A stretch of DNA of 64,000 nt from Morella rubra (GCA_003952965.2 CM025851.1:25136092-25200091); one strand, 5' to 3'. Shown: positions 32,336-44,961, numbered from the stretch's first letter. Notes: generated from the sequence alone by a model not told the origin. Program-made: numbers and translations.

Positions 32336-35300
32336 CCTCGGGTCTAGGAACTAGATGCCATACTTCATTTTGCTCAAACTGTTTTAGTTCATCCTCCATA
32401 ACATGGATCCAACTTTCATCATCTTTAGCCTTAAAAATATTCTTAGGTTCAATATGAGAAAGTAAAACAAAATTACTTAGCTTGGTTTAAAGAAGAGTGA
32501 ATCCTTACACCTTTCTCTACATTACCAATGACTTGATCAATAATATGATTCTTGACAAACTTCCAAGCCATTGGTAGATCATTGTTGCTTTGAGGTGATT
32601 CTACTTCAATTTCTTGTACACTTGCTCTTGAGTGTGAGAACCTTCCTTTTCTTCACTTGTTGTTGGTTTTTCAATTTCTTTTTCAATATCTGCAATATCA
32701 TTGTCATCTCTTCTAATAGAAGGATTAGAATCATCAAATATAACATGTATAGATTCTACAACAACTAAGGTTCTCTTATTAAATACACAATAAGCTTTGC
32801 TGAAAATTGAATAACCAAGAAATATATCTTCATTAGCTTTCGCATCAAACTTACCCAAGTTGTCCTTGTTGTTGTTAAGCACAAAACATTTACATCCAAA
32901 CACATCAAAATAACCAATGGTGAGTTTTCTATTTTTCCATAGCTCATATGGAGTTTTCTTGAGAATAGGCCTTATCATACATCGGTTCATAACATAACAA
33001 CTAGTGTTAATGACTTCAGCCCAAAAAAATCTGGCAAGTTGTTTTATAAAGCATGGTCCTTGCCATTTCTTCAAGTCATATTCTTATTCTATGACACTGT
33101 TTTTTTTTGAGGAATTGTAGGAGCCGAGAAGTTATGGTTAATACCAAAATCACCAAAAAATTTTGCAAAGGAAAGTTTTCAAATTCTTTTTCATGATCAC
33201 TCCTTATGCTAGTAAGTGCAAAACCTTTTCATTTTGAATCTCTTGCTAGTTTTTCAAATGCATTAAAGGCCTCATCCTTATGAGCTAGGAATAGAACCCA
33301 TGTAAATCTACTGTAATCATCAACAACAAAAAAACCATAACATTTTCCACCCAAACTTAATGTTCGAGTTAGACCAAACAAGTCCATATATAGAGAAGTT
33401 GAAGTGGCCTAGAAGTGGACACAATATTTTTGCATTTAAAAGATGTTCTAGTTTGTTTGCCTTTTTGACATGGTGTACAAATTTTATCATTTTAAAAAAT
33501 AATGTTAGGCAAACTCGAAACAAGTTCCTTTTTGGCTAGTTTTGAAATAAGTCCATGCTTGCATGAGCAAGCCTTCTATGCCACAGCCAACTATCTTTGT
33601 CACTTAGAGCATAAAGACATTTTACATTTTCAGAAGAGATATTCTCTAAGTGAACAATATACACATTTTTCCCGTCTATGTCCTACAAACAAGACTTTCT
33701 TGCTTTCTATATTTTCAATAATACATATTGATGATTCAAATATGACTCGGTTTCCCTTATCACATAATTGACTAATACTTAATAAGTTATGCTTCAAACC
33801 ATCAACAAATAGAACATGTTCAATAGTGGGATTAGGATGTCATACCGACATTTCCAACACAAGAATCCTTCCTTTACCATTGTCACCAAAAGTAACCGAT
33901 CTTTTTCTTTTGGACTAAGAGATTTGAACCAACTCTTATCCCCAGTCATGTGCTTGGAGCATCCACTATCAAGAACCCAATGTCCTTAACTTCAATTGTC
34001 TTTAAGCACTCCTACAAAAAAGAATCACGTCTTGGACTTTTGGTATCCTAATCCTTTTGTGTCCTTTGGTGTTAGAAACGGTTCTTTGACCTTGTATTAG
34101 GGAATCCAAACAAATTTAATGTTGCTATAAGATTTTTTCTAGTTGGTTAAGTGTGTGAAATATGTCAGATTTACCACAAAAGTTGCACAAAATAATGATG
34201 GAGAGGGATTTGTGATCATATAGGAATAAAGATTTTTATCATTGAAAAGAATGCATATCCAATGCCTACTTTTTTGTTAAAGAAGCAACCACCTTTGGAG
34301 AACCAAGAAGAATGTGCAAGGTTTTCTTTTCCTGAGTAATCTTGCCTTTGTAAAGATCAACTTTAATTTTCAAAGTGTTGTTTTCATCAGATTAAATACT
34401 TGACTCTCATTTTTGAAAGATTTCCCAATCTTCAGATCTTCTATAAGGAATACTGAATCTTCAAGAGTATCATTATCTTTTGTAATACATTCAAAGTTCG
34501 TTTTTTTAAGACAATAACACTTTGAGAAAATTCCTTTTAGTTCAAGATGTTGTTCATCAAAAGTATTTTGTAATTCATCAAAAGAAAAACATTGAATAAA
34601 GGAAGATTGTACCTCATCCCCATTTTCCTTAGCATCAAGCTAAGGTTATGACTTCCTCTTCATCTTCATCACTTTCGCTTCACTTCATCAGATTCTTCCC
34701 ATGCCGCCTTGAAAGCTTTCTTCTTGTCTTTGAAGTCTCTTGATTTCTTGTATGGTTCCATGTTAGAACATTCGGACTTGATATGTCTCAAATTTTTGCA
34801 ACCAAAGCAAATGGTCTCATTCTTTTTGCTGCTATCTCCGTTGAAGTTGGACTTTTTTTGGATATCTATTGTCACCTTGTTTCTTACGAAAGAACTTCTT
34901 GAACTTCTTTGTGAACAAGGCCATTTTCTTCGATTGTCCTCTGATGATTCATCATTGCTAGAGCATGAAGCTTTCAAATTAATGCCTCTTTTGCCTTTTA
35001 CTTTGTCTTCATCTCTTTGCGCTTGGTTCATCTCGTCCGTCATGAAAGATCCCATGAGCTCATCCAGAGACAGCTTAGTCAAATCTTTGACTTCTTGGAT
35101 TGTAGTTACTTTCGATTCCCAAGATTTAGGAAGACACCTAAAAATCTTTCTCACCATTTCAAACGTCAGTACAAGTTCCAAGAGATTTAAGCCCATTTAT
35201 GATGTCAATAAAGTGAGTATACGACAGAAGCAATTGATTCATCAGATTTCATTTAAATAGTTATAACTATGAACTAGCATGCTGATCTTGCTTTCCTTGA

Positions 35301-35690
35301 CTTAATTCGTACCCTTTATGTGAAACTAACAATTTTTTCCATATTTCTTGAGTAGTATCACCAACCAGAACACGTTTAAATTTATTTGCATCAAGGGCAT
35401 AATATAAAACATTTATTAGCTTTAGAATTTAAATACATGAGTTTGAGATCAACATCATTCCAATCTTTTTTTCCTCTTTAACTTACCTTACTCATCTCTA
35501 GGAAATTTTGGACTGTTAGAGGTATTTCTCTAAGTTCATGATCCAGTCAGCTTGAGATATAATCCTCATCCTTACTTTCTAGTAGTTGTAGTTGTAGTTG
35601 TAGCAAGTTCCAATTAAATAAGGAAGGTCAGTTTGTGGATTGACCTTTAGCCAACGAAGAGCTAACAAGGGTTGTCATTACTAAGAATAT
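32335..35690 (-). pseudogene. Copia-2 gag-pol (no reverse transcriptase), broken
   Basis: Gag N-terminal parts are readable in pieces from 35,690. An open stretch (34,669-35,196) has IFRCLPKSWESKVTTIQE, LSLDELMGSF and the zinc knuckle CFGCKNLRHIKSEC. A protease region follows (33,780-33,990, changed), then integrase with FFWAEVINTSCYVMNRC and PYELWKNRK (32,601-33,074) and the linker before the polymerase. Several stops and shifts; truncated before the YVDD motif. Confidence 0.83.
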
Positions 35691-35699
35691 TAAACCTCA

Positions 35700-35711
35700 G
35701 CTCTGATACCA
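35700..35711 (-). other. Copia-2 primer-binding site (tRNA-iMet)
   Basis: Minus-strand TGGTATCAGAGC lies 2 bp from the inner edge of the LTR at 35,714. Confidence 0.9.
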
Positions 35712-35713
35712 AT

Positions 35714-36938
35714 TGTGAGTCTAAATAACAACCCAAGAGGAGGGTGAATTGGGTTCAGAATAAAATATGAAGCTTTTTCAATAAAAACTCAAATCTGAAA
35801 AATATTTTAAGCAATATGAATTGCAACACAATAAATAATTGCAATAAAGTAAGAGAGTAAAGGACGAAACATAACACCGAGATTTTTTGTGGTTGGGCCA
35901 AGAGTTGTCTACGTTCACCCTAAGGCTATTGCCTTCCATGGGCTTTCACCACTATAATCCAATAGTAATCACAACTTAGCTTTCGGGTGCTAAGTAACCG
36001 TTACAAGCATTTTGTTGAGGTCACCCTCTAACTTTTATAACAAATTTCACAACCAATAAGATTTATTGTATTCTCACAGGTAGGCCAAATATATCCCACA
36101 CTTCAATATTTTCAAGGTCGTATGGAAGAAGTAATAAACAATAGCTCTAAAAGCTTTATGTGCAAATTCAAGGCACAATAGAGATTAGAAGACAAAGATC
36201 AGAGATTGAATGCTACAATAATGGGGAATGACAGTAGTAGCTTTCTTGGAATATGTGTAGATTTCTTCTTTTGCTCTTTTCTCACTCATTTGGAGGCTAG
36301 GTCAAGATTGATGATGCAAGTGATGCATTTTTTCTCTCTCCATAAGGTTGTATTTAAAGCTTCAATCTTGGGGGTTCCAAGGGCCTTTGGGAATGTTGGA
36401 GAGGTGCCCTAAGTGCCACAACATCTTGAAATCTACACTGATGTCATCTTTAAAAACTAGGGATCCCACAACATGTGTCGACACATATACTCTAATGTGT
36501 CGACATCTTCTTCAAGCCTGGAACTAACTTGCATGTATCTGTGGCATGTGTTGACACTTCCTTCACCATGTATTGACCCCATCTTCTGATGTGTTGACAC
36601 CATCGAAGTAGCTTGCTGGCAGTAGTGCAATGTGTTGATACTTTGTATCCCAAGTGTCGACACCATCTTGGCTGGAGGAGATTTTCAATGCTTTACGAAT
36701 GTGCAATCATTTTCATTTCAACATAAAACTCCTACAATGAAAAATATAATAATTTAAGTACAAGTCATGGTGTTTAACATAACTATAGGGCTAAAAATTA
36801 AGAGAGAATCAATACAATTGAATCACCTTGATTGAATTGTGGATTGCAACCACGTGATCTAAAATACTCCAAAGCTATTTTATCATTTGTTATCATCAAA
36901 TTGAGTTAGATAGCTCTATGAGCAACCTTGGGCTAACA
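35714..36938 (-). repeat. Copia-2 5' LTR
   Basis: On the plus strand it runs TGTGAGTCTAAATAAC ... TTGGGCTAACA, 1,225 bp. It is related to the solo LTR at 38,787-40,303 (shared AACAACCCAAGAGG, GAATTGGGTT and both ends). The U3 part carries the palindrome TGTCGACA at 36,476, 36,498 and 36,655, plus TGTTGACA variants. Confidence 0.88.
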
Positions 36939-36959
36939 AAATTGAAGAGGGAAAAAAGC

Positions 36960-38233
36960 ATCCCACTTTAGGCCCCCTCGAGCTCATCCTCCCGGATTTT
37001 TGATTCTACACAACACAACCATGTTGAAAAAAATACTACTTTACAAGCATTATCAACCAGTTGACCTATGGAAGCAAGACTAGCAGCAAGTCCGGGAGAT
37101 ACAAAAACATTGGTGAGAGAAGGAGATACATCACCAACAACCGTTATTGGCAACGAAGTGCCATCTGCAGTGTGAATTTTGAGAGGACACAAGTATGGTT
37201 GCACATTGGAAAGATGTTTTGCACTATTTGTCATATGATGAGAAGCTCTAGAATTGAAATACCAAGGAGAATAGGAATGCAAGGGTTTACTTGAGATGAC
37301 TGAAGTTGAGAGGGCAAAAAGAACCTTTCGTTGGATCAATTCTTGAGTTTGGATAGAACCAGGAACATGATATATCAGAGGAGCGGAATCCATAGAACTA
37401 CCAGCACTTAAAGGGTCAACTGAGGCTTTGTAAACTATTTTAGACCTTTTTGGGTGGCCGGGTGGGGCATTCCTTGATGATGTGACTATCCTTTTTGCAA
37501 TAGTGTAGTTTTTTTTTTTAGACAATTGGAAGCATAATGCCTAAATTCTTTGCAACTAAAGCACTGGATTGTGCTTAAATCTCTGCCATTGTTCTCGCCA
37601 TGGCTAGCACAAGCCACGAGAGTGGGAACATAATTTGAGTTCCATGATGGTGCGAGTGAGTATGTGTTGCTTTATCAAAGCAAATCATTCAAGAAAACAT
37701 CCAGGGATGGAACATGTTCTCAGTTCATAAGATGAGACCGAGTTCCTTCAAATTCAGACCTAAGTTTCATGAGAAATTGGTATCTTTTACTAACTTCATG
37801 CATAGTTTGGACAAAACTACAATCTTTGGGAGATAAGCTAGCATAAACTATATCAAAATATTCAGCCCAAAGGTTCATGAAATTTGAGTAAAAATCAGAG
37901 ATAGAGAGATTACCCTGATGAAGATTGGCCAATTCAAGCTGAAATCTAAGAGTAGTATTGCGATGGCTATAAATATTCTTCAGGTAGGTCCACATCCCGA
38001 CAGTAGTATTTTATGACTTGAGATTCAAGACTAGATTGGAGTCGACAAAGCCAAGGATTCGTGCCATTAGCATATAGATCCTTCTCTTTATCTTTGTCAG
38101 GAGCTGGGCAACTGCCATCAACATGGCCTTGTAGATCTTTGCCTTTGACAAAGGCTTTGAAGTGAAATTTTCAAGCTGAGTAGTTCTTCAAATTGAACCA
38201 AATCAAGAAAGCATCAAATTTGTCGGAAGACAT
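36960..38233 (-). pseudogene. Copia-3 gag and protease, broken
   Basis: Starts at ATG 38,231-38,233. Readable gag piece at 37,720-37,995 (MWTYLKNIYSHRNTTLRF, LMKLRSEFEGTRSHL). Zinc knuckle remnants lie around 37,500-37,580. Then protease WYFNSRASHHMT (the family has D-S-G-A-S; here the catalytic Asp is Asn) and the pre-integrase region VSPGLAASLASIGQLVDN. Several shifts and stops. Confidence 0.82.
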
Positions 38234-38357
38234 GATGTAGAGTCAAACAAGAGTAAGAAATACTCAAAGAACTAAGGATTGGACTGCAAGAAAAAGGCTT
38301 GGGATGGACAGAAATTGAGGGGTAGCAACGACAAAAACTAGGGTTCAAGACGTGAGA

Positions 38358-38550
38358 GGCTCTGATACCATGTAACATCAAGAGAGCTTTGGGAAACTAT
38401 CTTTTCTCCTTGGAGATTTCTCCTTATATGTTAAGATTACACACTAATTTCTAGCCCTTAAGTAGCTAAAATACCATATACTGACCTATTCTAATGGTAA
38501 CATAAGTCTAAATAAGTAAATAATAAAGTTGTACAAGGAAATAATAAAAA
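38358..38550 (-). repeat. Copia-3 primer site and partial 5' LTR
   Basis: Primer site TGGTATCAGAGCC (minus, 38,358-38,370) directly abuts the LTR end, which on the plus strand reads TGTAACATCAAGAGAG. Only 180 bp of LTR remain before the MULE-1 insertion. The continuation may lie after 49,146, but its outer end was not found. Confidence 0.75.
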
Positions 38551-38665
38551 GGGAAATTTGATTTTTAGTCACTAGGTTTTACAACCTTTTCATTTTTAGT
38601 CCTGAACTTTAATGGAACTTAGTCCATAATCTCTTCCTTGAAAAATTTAGTCCTTCCGTTACCCT
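38551..38665 (+). repeat. MULE-1 left terminal inverted repeat
   Basis: 115 bp. Relative to the right TIR it has an extra stretch of about 31 bp (AGTCACTAGG...CATTTTT) between two AGTC words, probably an internal duplication with drift. Weaker inverted similarity may extend further inward. Confidence 0.88.
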
Positions 38666-38786
38666 ACCGCGAGTCCCATTAATGGAATGAGATTACACGT
38701 TCGCTATGCCATACACGTCAGTCAACATGCTCCACCTCAGCCTTCTGAAATTTGCCGTTCTCCCCTAAACGACACCTAATTCCCAC

Positions 38787-40303
38787 TGTGAGTCTAAATA
38801 ACAACCCAAGAGGGGGGGTGAATTGGGTTTTTCAAAAACTTAGTCCTTTTTCAATAAAAAAACCAGATCTGAAAAATAGCCCTTTTTAACAATTAATAAT
38901 GCAGATCTAAATGTGTATAATGCTAAGCAAAATATATGCAATAATGATAAAGCATAAAGCATAAATCTCCACAAGTATAATATATGTACTGAAACGTAAG
39001 AGAAATAGAGTTAGAGAGATGACACCGTAATTTTAGGTGGTTCGGCCAACACTTGCCTACATCCACCCCAAGGCTATTGACTTCCTTGGGCTTCCTTCAC
39101 TATTCTCCAAATAGCAAATACACCTTAGCTTCCGGGTGCTAAGGAACCTTTACAAAGCGTTTTTTTGAGCTCACGCTTCAACTCTCTCACAAATCCCAAA
39201 ACCAAGGGATTTCTTCTACTCTCACAAGTAGGACAAGTGTTTTCCCAACAAATGTTTACAAATAATGGTACAAAAGTGACTCTCTAAGCCGAATAAGCAA
39301 GTGGAAAGCTCACAACGTGTGGAATGGCTCTCTAAGCCGAATAGCAAGTGAAAAGCTCAATAAAGTGCAAGAGGACAAGATACTTGAATGAAACCTAAAG
39401 TTTGGCAAGTAGGAGCACAAGCTTTCTTGGTAGGTGCGGTTTTCCTTCTCTTCTTCAAAGCACTTTGTCTCTCTAGAAGTTAGGGCACGATTGATTGCAA
39501 GTGTGTTGTCTCTTCTTCAAGAAACTTCTCTCTCTTTGGAGGCTAGATCGTCAAGGATAAGCAAGAGAAGAAGATTTAACAATGGAGCTTTGATTTGGAG
39601 GAATCAGCAAATGAAATCTTTGGATCTTGCTTTCTCTCTCTATCGGAGGTAGATTTTGAATAATGATGCAAGTCCTTACTTTCTCTCTCTATCTCATTCT
39701 TCTTATAGCCCCCAAGTTCAACGGTCATCAAAGCCCTCAAAAGTGCCGTTGGAAGGGCATCTAAGTCATGAGAGACCATTTGGAGACTTTTTGGATGAGT
39801 TGGCGTCGATTCCAGAGTATCTGCAAATTCGTACCATGTGTCATGTGTCGACACTTTAAACTTAGTCTGAAATTTTGCTCTCGGGTGACAGTGCAATGTG
39901 TCGACACAGTCTTCAATGTGTCGACACTTCCCATACTTAGCTAAAAATCACTTTGAATGGCCTGGAAATAAGCTCTCGGGAGACAGTGCAATGTGTGCCT
40001 TCAATGTGTCGACACATTGAACACTTAGTCTGAAAAATTTGTTCTTTGACAACAATTCCAATTCAACTTTAAAGCATCCAAACCATTCCAACACTTCTTA
40101 AACACCTACAATAAAAATTGATTTATCAACTTGTGTAATGGTGTTCAAGTCGCTTAAAATAGTTAAAAAAAATAACTTCAATCCTTTGAAATACATTATA
40201 GAAATAGTGGATTGAAATGTAAAATCTAAAATTTCAAAACTTAGAATTTTTGTTATCATCAAAATCAATTATGGATTGTTTGCAAAACAACCTTGGGCTA
40301 ACA
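38787..40303 (-). repeat. Solo LTR of the Copia-2 family, inside MULE-1
   Basis: TGTGAGTC ... GGGCTAACA, 1,517 bp, with a perfect 5-bp target duplication CCCAC (38,782-38,786 and 40,304-40,308). There is no internal retrotransposon sequence, so it is the product of LTR-LTR recombination. The U3 part holds TGTCGACA at 39,846, 39,899, 39,919 and 40,007. The open frames here are not genes. Confidence 0.95.
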
Positions 40304-41215
40304 CCCACCCTAAATGAAACGGGGCGTTCCTTTCGGTAGCCTCACCTCAACGCATATGTATTTGTAAACCTCCTTTCAGCTTGATGTCCTCCTTTCACAA
40401 ACCCTAGACTAGAACAAAGAGAAAATGTGCAAAAAACGGAGGAGCGAGGAGGAGCTGTTGTTGCGACGGGAAAGATCCTCGGTGGTCGGTGATTTTTTTT
40501 CTTCAGCGCTTGTTGGCATCAATGAAAGAAAACAGGTTTTCCCGTTTGTCTTTCTAATATATGTGTCAATTTTTGAGATCTGCTTTGCTGCTTCAATTTC
40601 TGCTTCAACTGCTTCAATTATGTGTCGATGTTTGAGATCTGCGTCTTTATGAGATTTGTCTTTCAGCTCGATGTTTGAGATTTGTGTCTTCTTGGATGAT
40701 GTTTGGCCAAGGCAATTATCATGTGCCATCATAATAAAACTGCAAGTGTTTCCACAGTTTATGAGAAGAAACATCAAAACAAAAACCGAGAGAATAGGGA
40801 TTCCACATGTTGTATGCTAAGTTGAAAATAATCATAAGTACCTTCAATATTTGAACAGAAATTGATTGATGCTAAGTAGAAGCAAGACATAGCAATATGA
40901 TTCAAACATTATTACTATTGTGTTAATTAGACTAGAAAAATGCTAATGTGTATATTTACTCAATGACTTGTAGTCGAAATTGTGTGTTTGTAAATTTCAA
41001 ATTCAACTCCTATGTGTTTGTAAATTTCAAACCCTTTCATTTGTTCATCTCTTTTCACTAATCATTATGAGGATAGGGTGCAATTAAATGGTTATAACTA
41101 GAACAAAACACCCACTGCACCAATTCTAGACCTTCTCTTCTTAATCCATTCATTTGAAACCTGACACTCACTTATCTCTGTTTACATTATAGCTCGCATT
41201 CCTCATCTTCCATCC

Positions 41216-41650
41216 CTGCTAGTGGAGGTCACGGGTCAGTACTATGTCATTGTGGATTGGTAGCACCACTGAAGATTTCCTGGACTGAGATGTTTCTTTA
41301 GGTGCTCGAAGTGGAAAGAAAAATCTGTAAGTATTCAAATTATTTTCTCTGTGTATGCTTAGTTTATGCTTACCATTGGTCAACCATATGTCACGTAGTT
41401 TTTTAATTATCTACCTTCTTGCATATGTCAATAGAAACATGAGTTGTGCAACTTCTTTTCATGGTATGATCCTCGTACTTGCCCCTGTGGGATGGAGGTT
41501 GGGCCATTGTTGATGAAGAAGATAAAGGCAAAGCAAAGCGAGGTTTCAAAGCTGGAGATTACTATCAAAAGGCTGAAATATATGTTAGGGCTATCTTGGA
41601 TTACAATTGTTGTCATGTGTGTTATTTGGGTGAGGAGCAGTACGATGTAA
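41216..41650 (+). pseudogene. MULE-1 GRF zinc-finger gene with C-terminal membrane segment, broken
   Basis: Exon 1 (to 41,326; donor GTAAGT) reads LCHCGLVAPLKISWTE, then in a shifted frame CSKWKEKS. Exon 2 (from 41,435 after AATAG) reads CNFFSWYDPRTCPCG. Together they form a GRF zinc finger (CxCG...C...CxFFxW.D). A helical KAKQSEVSKLEITIKRL stretch and a hydrophobic segment LGLSWITIVVMCVIWV follow, then the stop near 41,650. The start exon may lie near 40,425. One frame shift in exon 1 breaks it. Its role is unknown; it sits where maize MuDR has mudrB, in convergent orientation to the transposase. Confidence 0.65.
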
Positions 41651-41734
41651 TCTACCGACACAAATCTGGAATGTAATAGGATATATTGTTGGGATTTGTG
41701 TTAGTTAGTTATTGTGTAAAGATCTAGAAGGTAA

Positions 41735-42260
41735 TGTATTAGGTTGGTTATGGATGTTGTACTTACTTTTACTAGATGTATTAGGTTGGTTCTGGATGTT
41801 GTACCTACTTTTGCTGGATATATTAGGTTGGTTTTGAATGTATGGTTTTGGATGTTTAATGTAATGTAGGAGATTGTGTTTCTAGATATTTGTATGTACC
41901 TACTTTTGAAGTGAATATCAAAATTGTGCTCTTTTCTATTTGTACCTACTTTCCAAGTGAATATCAAAATTGTGGTCTCTTTTGTTTGTACTTATTTTTC
42001 AAGTCAAATTGCTGTCAAATTTTCTGGATCCAAATTGCTGTCAAATATTATGTCTGCACCTTGTTTATTATCAAGACAATAACCTTCTATTTCTAATTAC
42101 ATATCAAATTGCTGTCAAATATTTTGTCTACACACTGTTTGGAATTAAGAAAGCAAACCTTCTATTTCAAATTACATATCAAATTGTTGTCAAATTTTCC
42201 CATCCAAAATACTGTCAAATATTCCAAACCCTGTACATTGTTCCCATATCAAGAAAGTAA
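41735..42260. repeat. Short tandem repeats in MULE-1 between the two genes
   Basis: Three diverged copies of a unit of about 47 bp with ATTAGGTTGGTT and TGGATGTTGTACCTAC (41,735-41,850). Then several copies of a unit of about 75 bp with CAAATTGCTGTCAAAT and CCTTCTATTTC (42,000-42,260). This is the inter-gene region where both transcripts would end; no terminator function is shown. Confidence 0.65.
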
Positions 42261-43019
42261 CCTTACCATTTAATTACATATCTGCACATTGTTGCTCATC
42301 AAAAAAGCATTACACATTCCAAGTTAGTTTTAAATATACATGTTCCAACATCACAAACAAACAGGTTCCATTACAATTTGCCATAATATCATCTAAGAAT
42401 TCTAAAAAACCTTCCCAAAAAAGGGAAAAAACAATAGCAAGTGTCCATCTTACAAAAGTTCTGCAACAACAAAAAGCTGTATCCCAACATCACACCCTTT
42501 ACAATCTATCCAGAAATCAGCTGCTTAGCCCACAACGCAAAATTGCATGAAAACTTCAAACATTAAGCAACTAAATATATGAAAGAATTCATATCTAGAA
42601 ACCTATTTTTTTAACACGTACATAAACCAACTTCAAAGAAGCCAAAAAAATATAGCTCAACCTACAACATATTCATGAAGAAGTGCAGCAACTAAAAAAA
42701 CCAAAAAAAAGCAACAACCCTCAACCCCCATATAATTTGGCCACCAGAAACCTTGCAATAACCAAATTGAATATCAGCACAATATAGCTCTTCCTGTGAA
42801 ATTGTATTGTGTCAGTTAAACTTTAGCATTTCAACCCTTACAAAAATCCAAAAGATGTCAACTACTCCCACTCCCTACATATAAATTAAAGAAATCCATC
42901 ATTACAATTTACGTATTACAACATTAGACCTAGAAATATCAAGAACAATTCACATACCACAGACTAGAGTAGGATTGGGAACCCTTTCACCATGAAATTT
43001 TTAAACAAATTCAGCACGA
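42261..43019. other. MULE-1 inter-gene spacer
   Basis: AT-rich sequence downstream of the transposase relic. No open frame with a recognised domain. Confidence 0.45.
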
Positions 43020-44961
43020 AATTCTTCAGCTGTTGAAGCAGGATTGGGAGCCTCTACTCTCCCATTGCCTCTGCCCCTTCCTCCACCCCTGTCGTGGCCA
43101 CTACTAGTGGCAGCCCCACCCTGATCAAGTTATAGAAGAACACAATATGGTACTTAAATCATCAATATCATAATAACAAAAAAAACAAAAATAAATGAAG
43201 GTCAGAAAATTTACCTCTTGCTGATTCATTTCAGTTTCTCCTTCTACAAGGGTTGTTTTCTTCTTTTTACATTACACCTTGGGATTTTTTGGATGTGGGC
43301 AAGACCTCACATTGTGTGCTTCCATACGACAGTTACCATACTTCACCAGATACCCCGCTTTGCTGATCTTGTAAGGGACCACTAGCTCATCAGGTTTTCT
43401 TCCTCTTGACTGCCTTGGACTCCCAGGTTGAATTTGAACAAAAGGTAATAAGGTCCAATCGTGGGTGGGTGCTCAAGCCAATCCTCTGGGCTAGGCATAG
43501 GGTGTATCTCATACTTTTAGGATCTAAGGTAAGTCGCTATGCGGTACCACTTTGTGACATAATCATCTGGGCGATGTCTATGCTGGTAGATCGCCGCACA
43601 TGCATGAATACATAGAATTCTGCATAGCTGCCACTTCCCGCAAGAGCACGTAAGTACCTCTAAATCCACCACTCTTTGTGTCTCAAATGGGTGGTCAACT
43701 TCGCCCAATAGTTGGTCCATAAACCATGACCACGAATCTCGGGTCTCTGCCTCGACCACAGCATATGCGATAGGGAACATGTTGTTGTTCGCAGCTTTCC
43801 CAATTGTGCATAAGAGCTGTCCTCCAAAAAGCTCGTTGAGATGATATCCATCAACATTGATGATGAGTCTACAATGTATTAGACCCGCTTTACATGGAGC
43901 AAGGTAGATGTATAATTTGAGGAACTGTTCCCCGGTCTTTAGAAGAGTGACAGTACTACTCGGGTTCCATTTTTGAATTGCCAGCCCATATTGATGAGTA
44001 TACTTGATTTGTTTTGCTTGGTTCCCATTCAGTTTCTCCAATGCTAATCTTTTAGCCCTATAACAGTGGTGCAATGGAACTTCAGTGCTAAAGTCCCTCT
44101 AGATCTGGGCATGCAATGCAAAGGTAGGCTAGCTAAGACAATCTCTGAAGTTTTGTAGGTACTACTGGGCCAAGAATTCAACATAGCACTTTCTATTCAC
44201 AAAGTGAGCACCACATGCGTGCTCGTGCACAAAATGCTTGATCTGTAACCCATCCTAGTCCCTTATCTCCCCAACAAAGATATACCAATTGCACAGCTCT
44301 TGGTTATAAATGGCTTGCACCCGTACCTTATCATTGTGCAAGTAAAAGAAGTCGAACTGTTTCAGGGTTGCATATCATCTCAAGGCCTTCCTAACTACTT
44401 GGATGGTTGAAAATATCATCCCGCGATCCAAAGAAACTTCTGCTTGCAAATCATTCATATTGAACTAGAGGAATCTTCTTCTTTGGGGGGCTCTATCACC
44501 ATTAGACCCATCCAAGCTGTGTATGCCATCACTTGCCGCATACTCGAAAAAAATGTTACCATCATCATTTTTTGCCTTGGGGCCTGGAAAAGCCCTAAAC
44601 CAGTCAACTTCTGGGCCACTATCTTCCTCGGCACTCCTCGGACTCTCAACATTATCAAATAAATCACTCTATTCTTCCTTAACATTAGTGAAGTCCTTGA
44701 TATTAGTGTTGTAGTCAGATATCTTACCCTCCTCATTAGATTGGTCAACTAGATTACCAATCTCAACACCTCTACGTGGCCTACCTCGTCTCCCACCCGA
44801 CCTCCTATTCACAACTTACCTAGAAGGCCCAACATCATTATCTGCTTAATGTCTCTCATCCTTCCCCACATTCACTCCATCAACCCCATCCCCAACATTC
44901 ACACCAGCCCAATCTCCCTCCAACCTATCTCCTACATCAACGCCATCCCCCACTTCCACTC

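Larger units (their letters stand above)
32325..36938 (-). mobile_element. Copia-2, truncated SIRE-like copia element inside Copia-3
   Basis: The 5' LTR (35,714-36,938) and primer site are followed on the minus strand by gag, protease and integrase. The element breaks off at 32,325-32,335, just after the region equivalent to NEVWxLVPRP...HPVIG at the start of the reverse transcriptase. Reverse transcriptase, RNase H and 3' LTR are absent. The long LTR with GGGTGAATTGGGTT is typical of the SIRE/Maximus group; lineage is from memory of such LTRs. It is inserted between the protease and integrase parts of Copia-3. Confidence 0.82.
31000..38550 (-). mobile_element. Copia-3, old Ty1/copia element split by Copia-2
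   Basis: The minus-strand element has its primer site at 38,358-38,370 and an LTR start TGTAACA at 38,371. Gag and protease lie at 38,233-36,960. Then the Copia-2 insertion (up to 36,938) interrupts it before the GAG-pre-integrase/integrase part at about 32,060-31,010. The 5' LTR appears cut by MULE-1 at 38,550. No 3' LTR was found; reverse transcriptase and RNase H were not recognised below 31,000. Many stops. It is the oldest recognisable layer of this nest. Confidence 0.8.
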
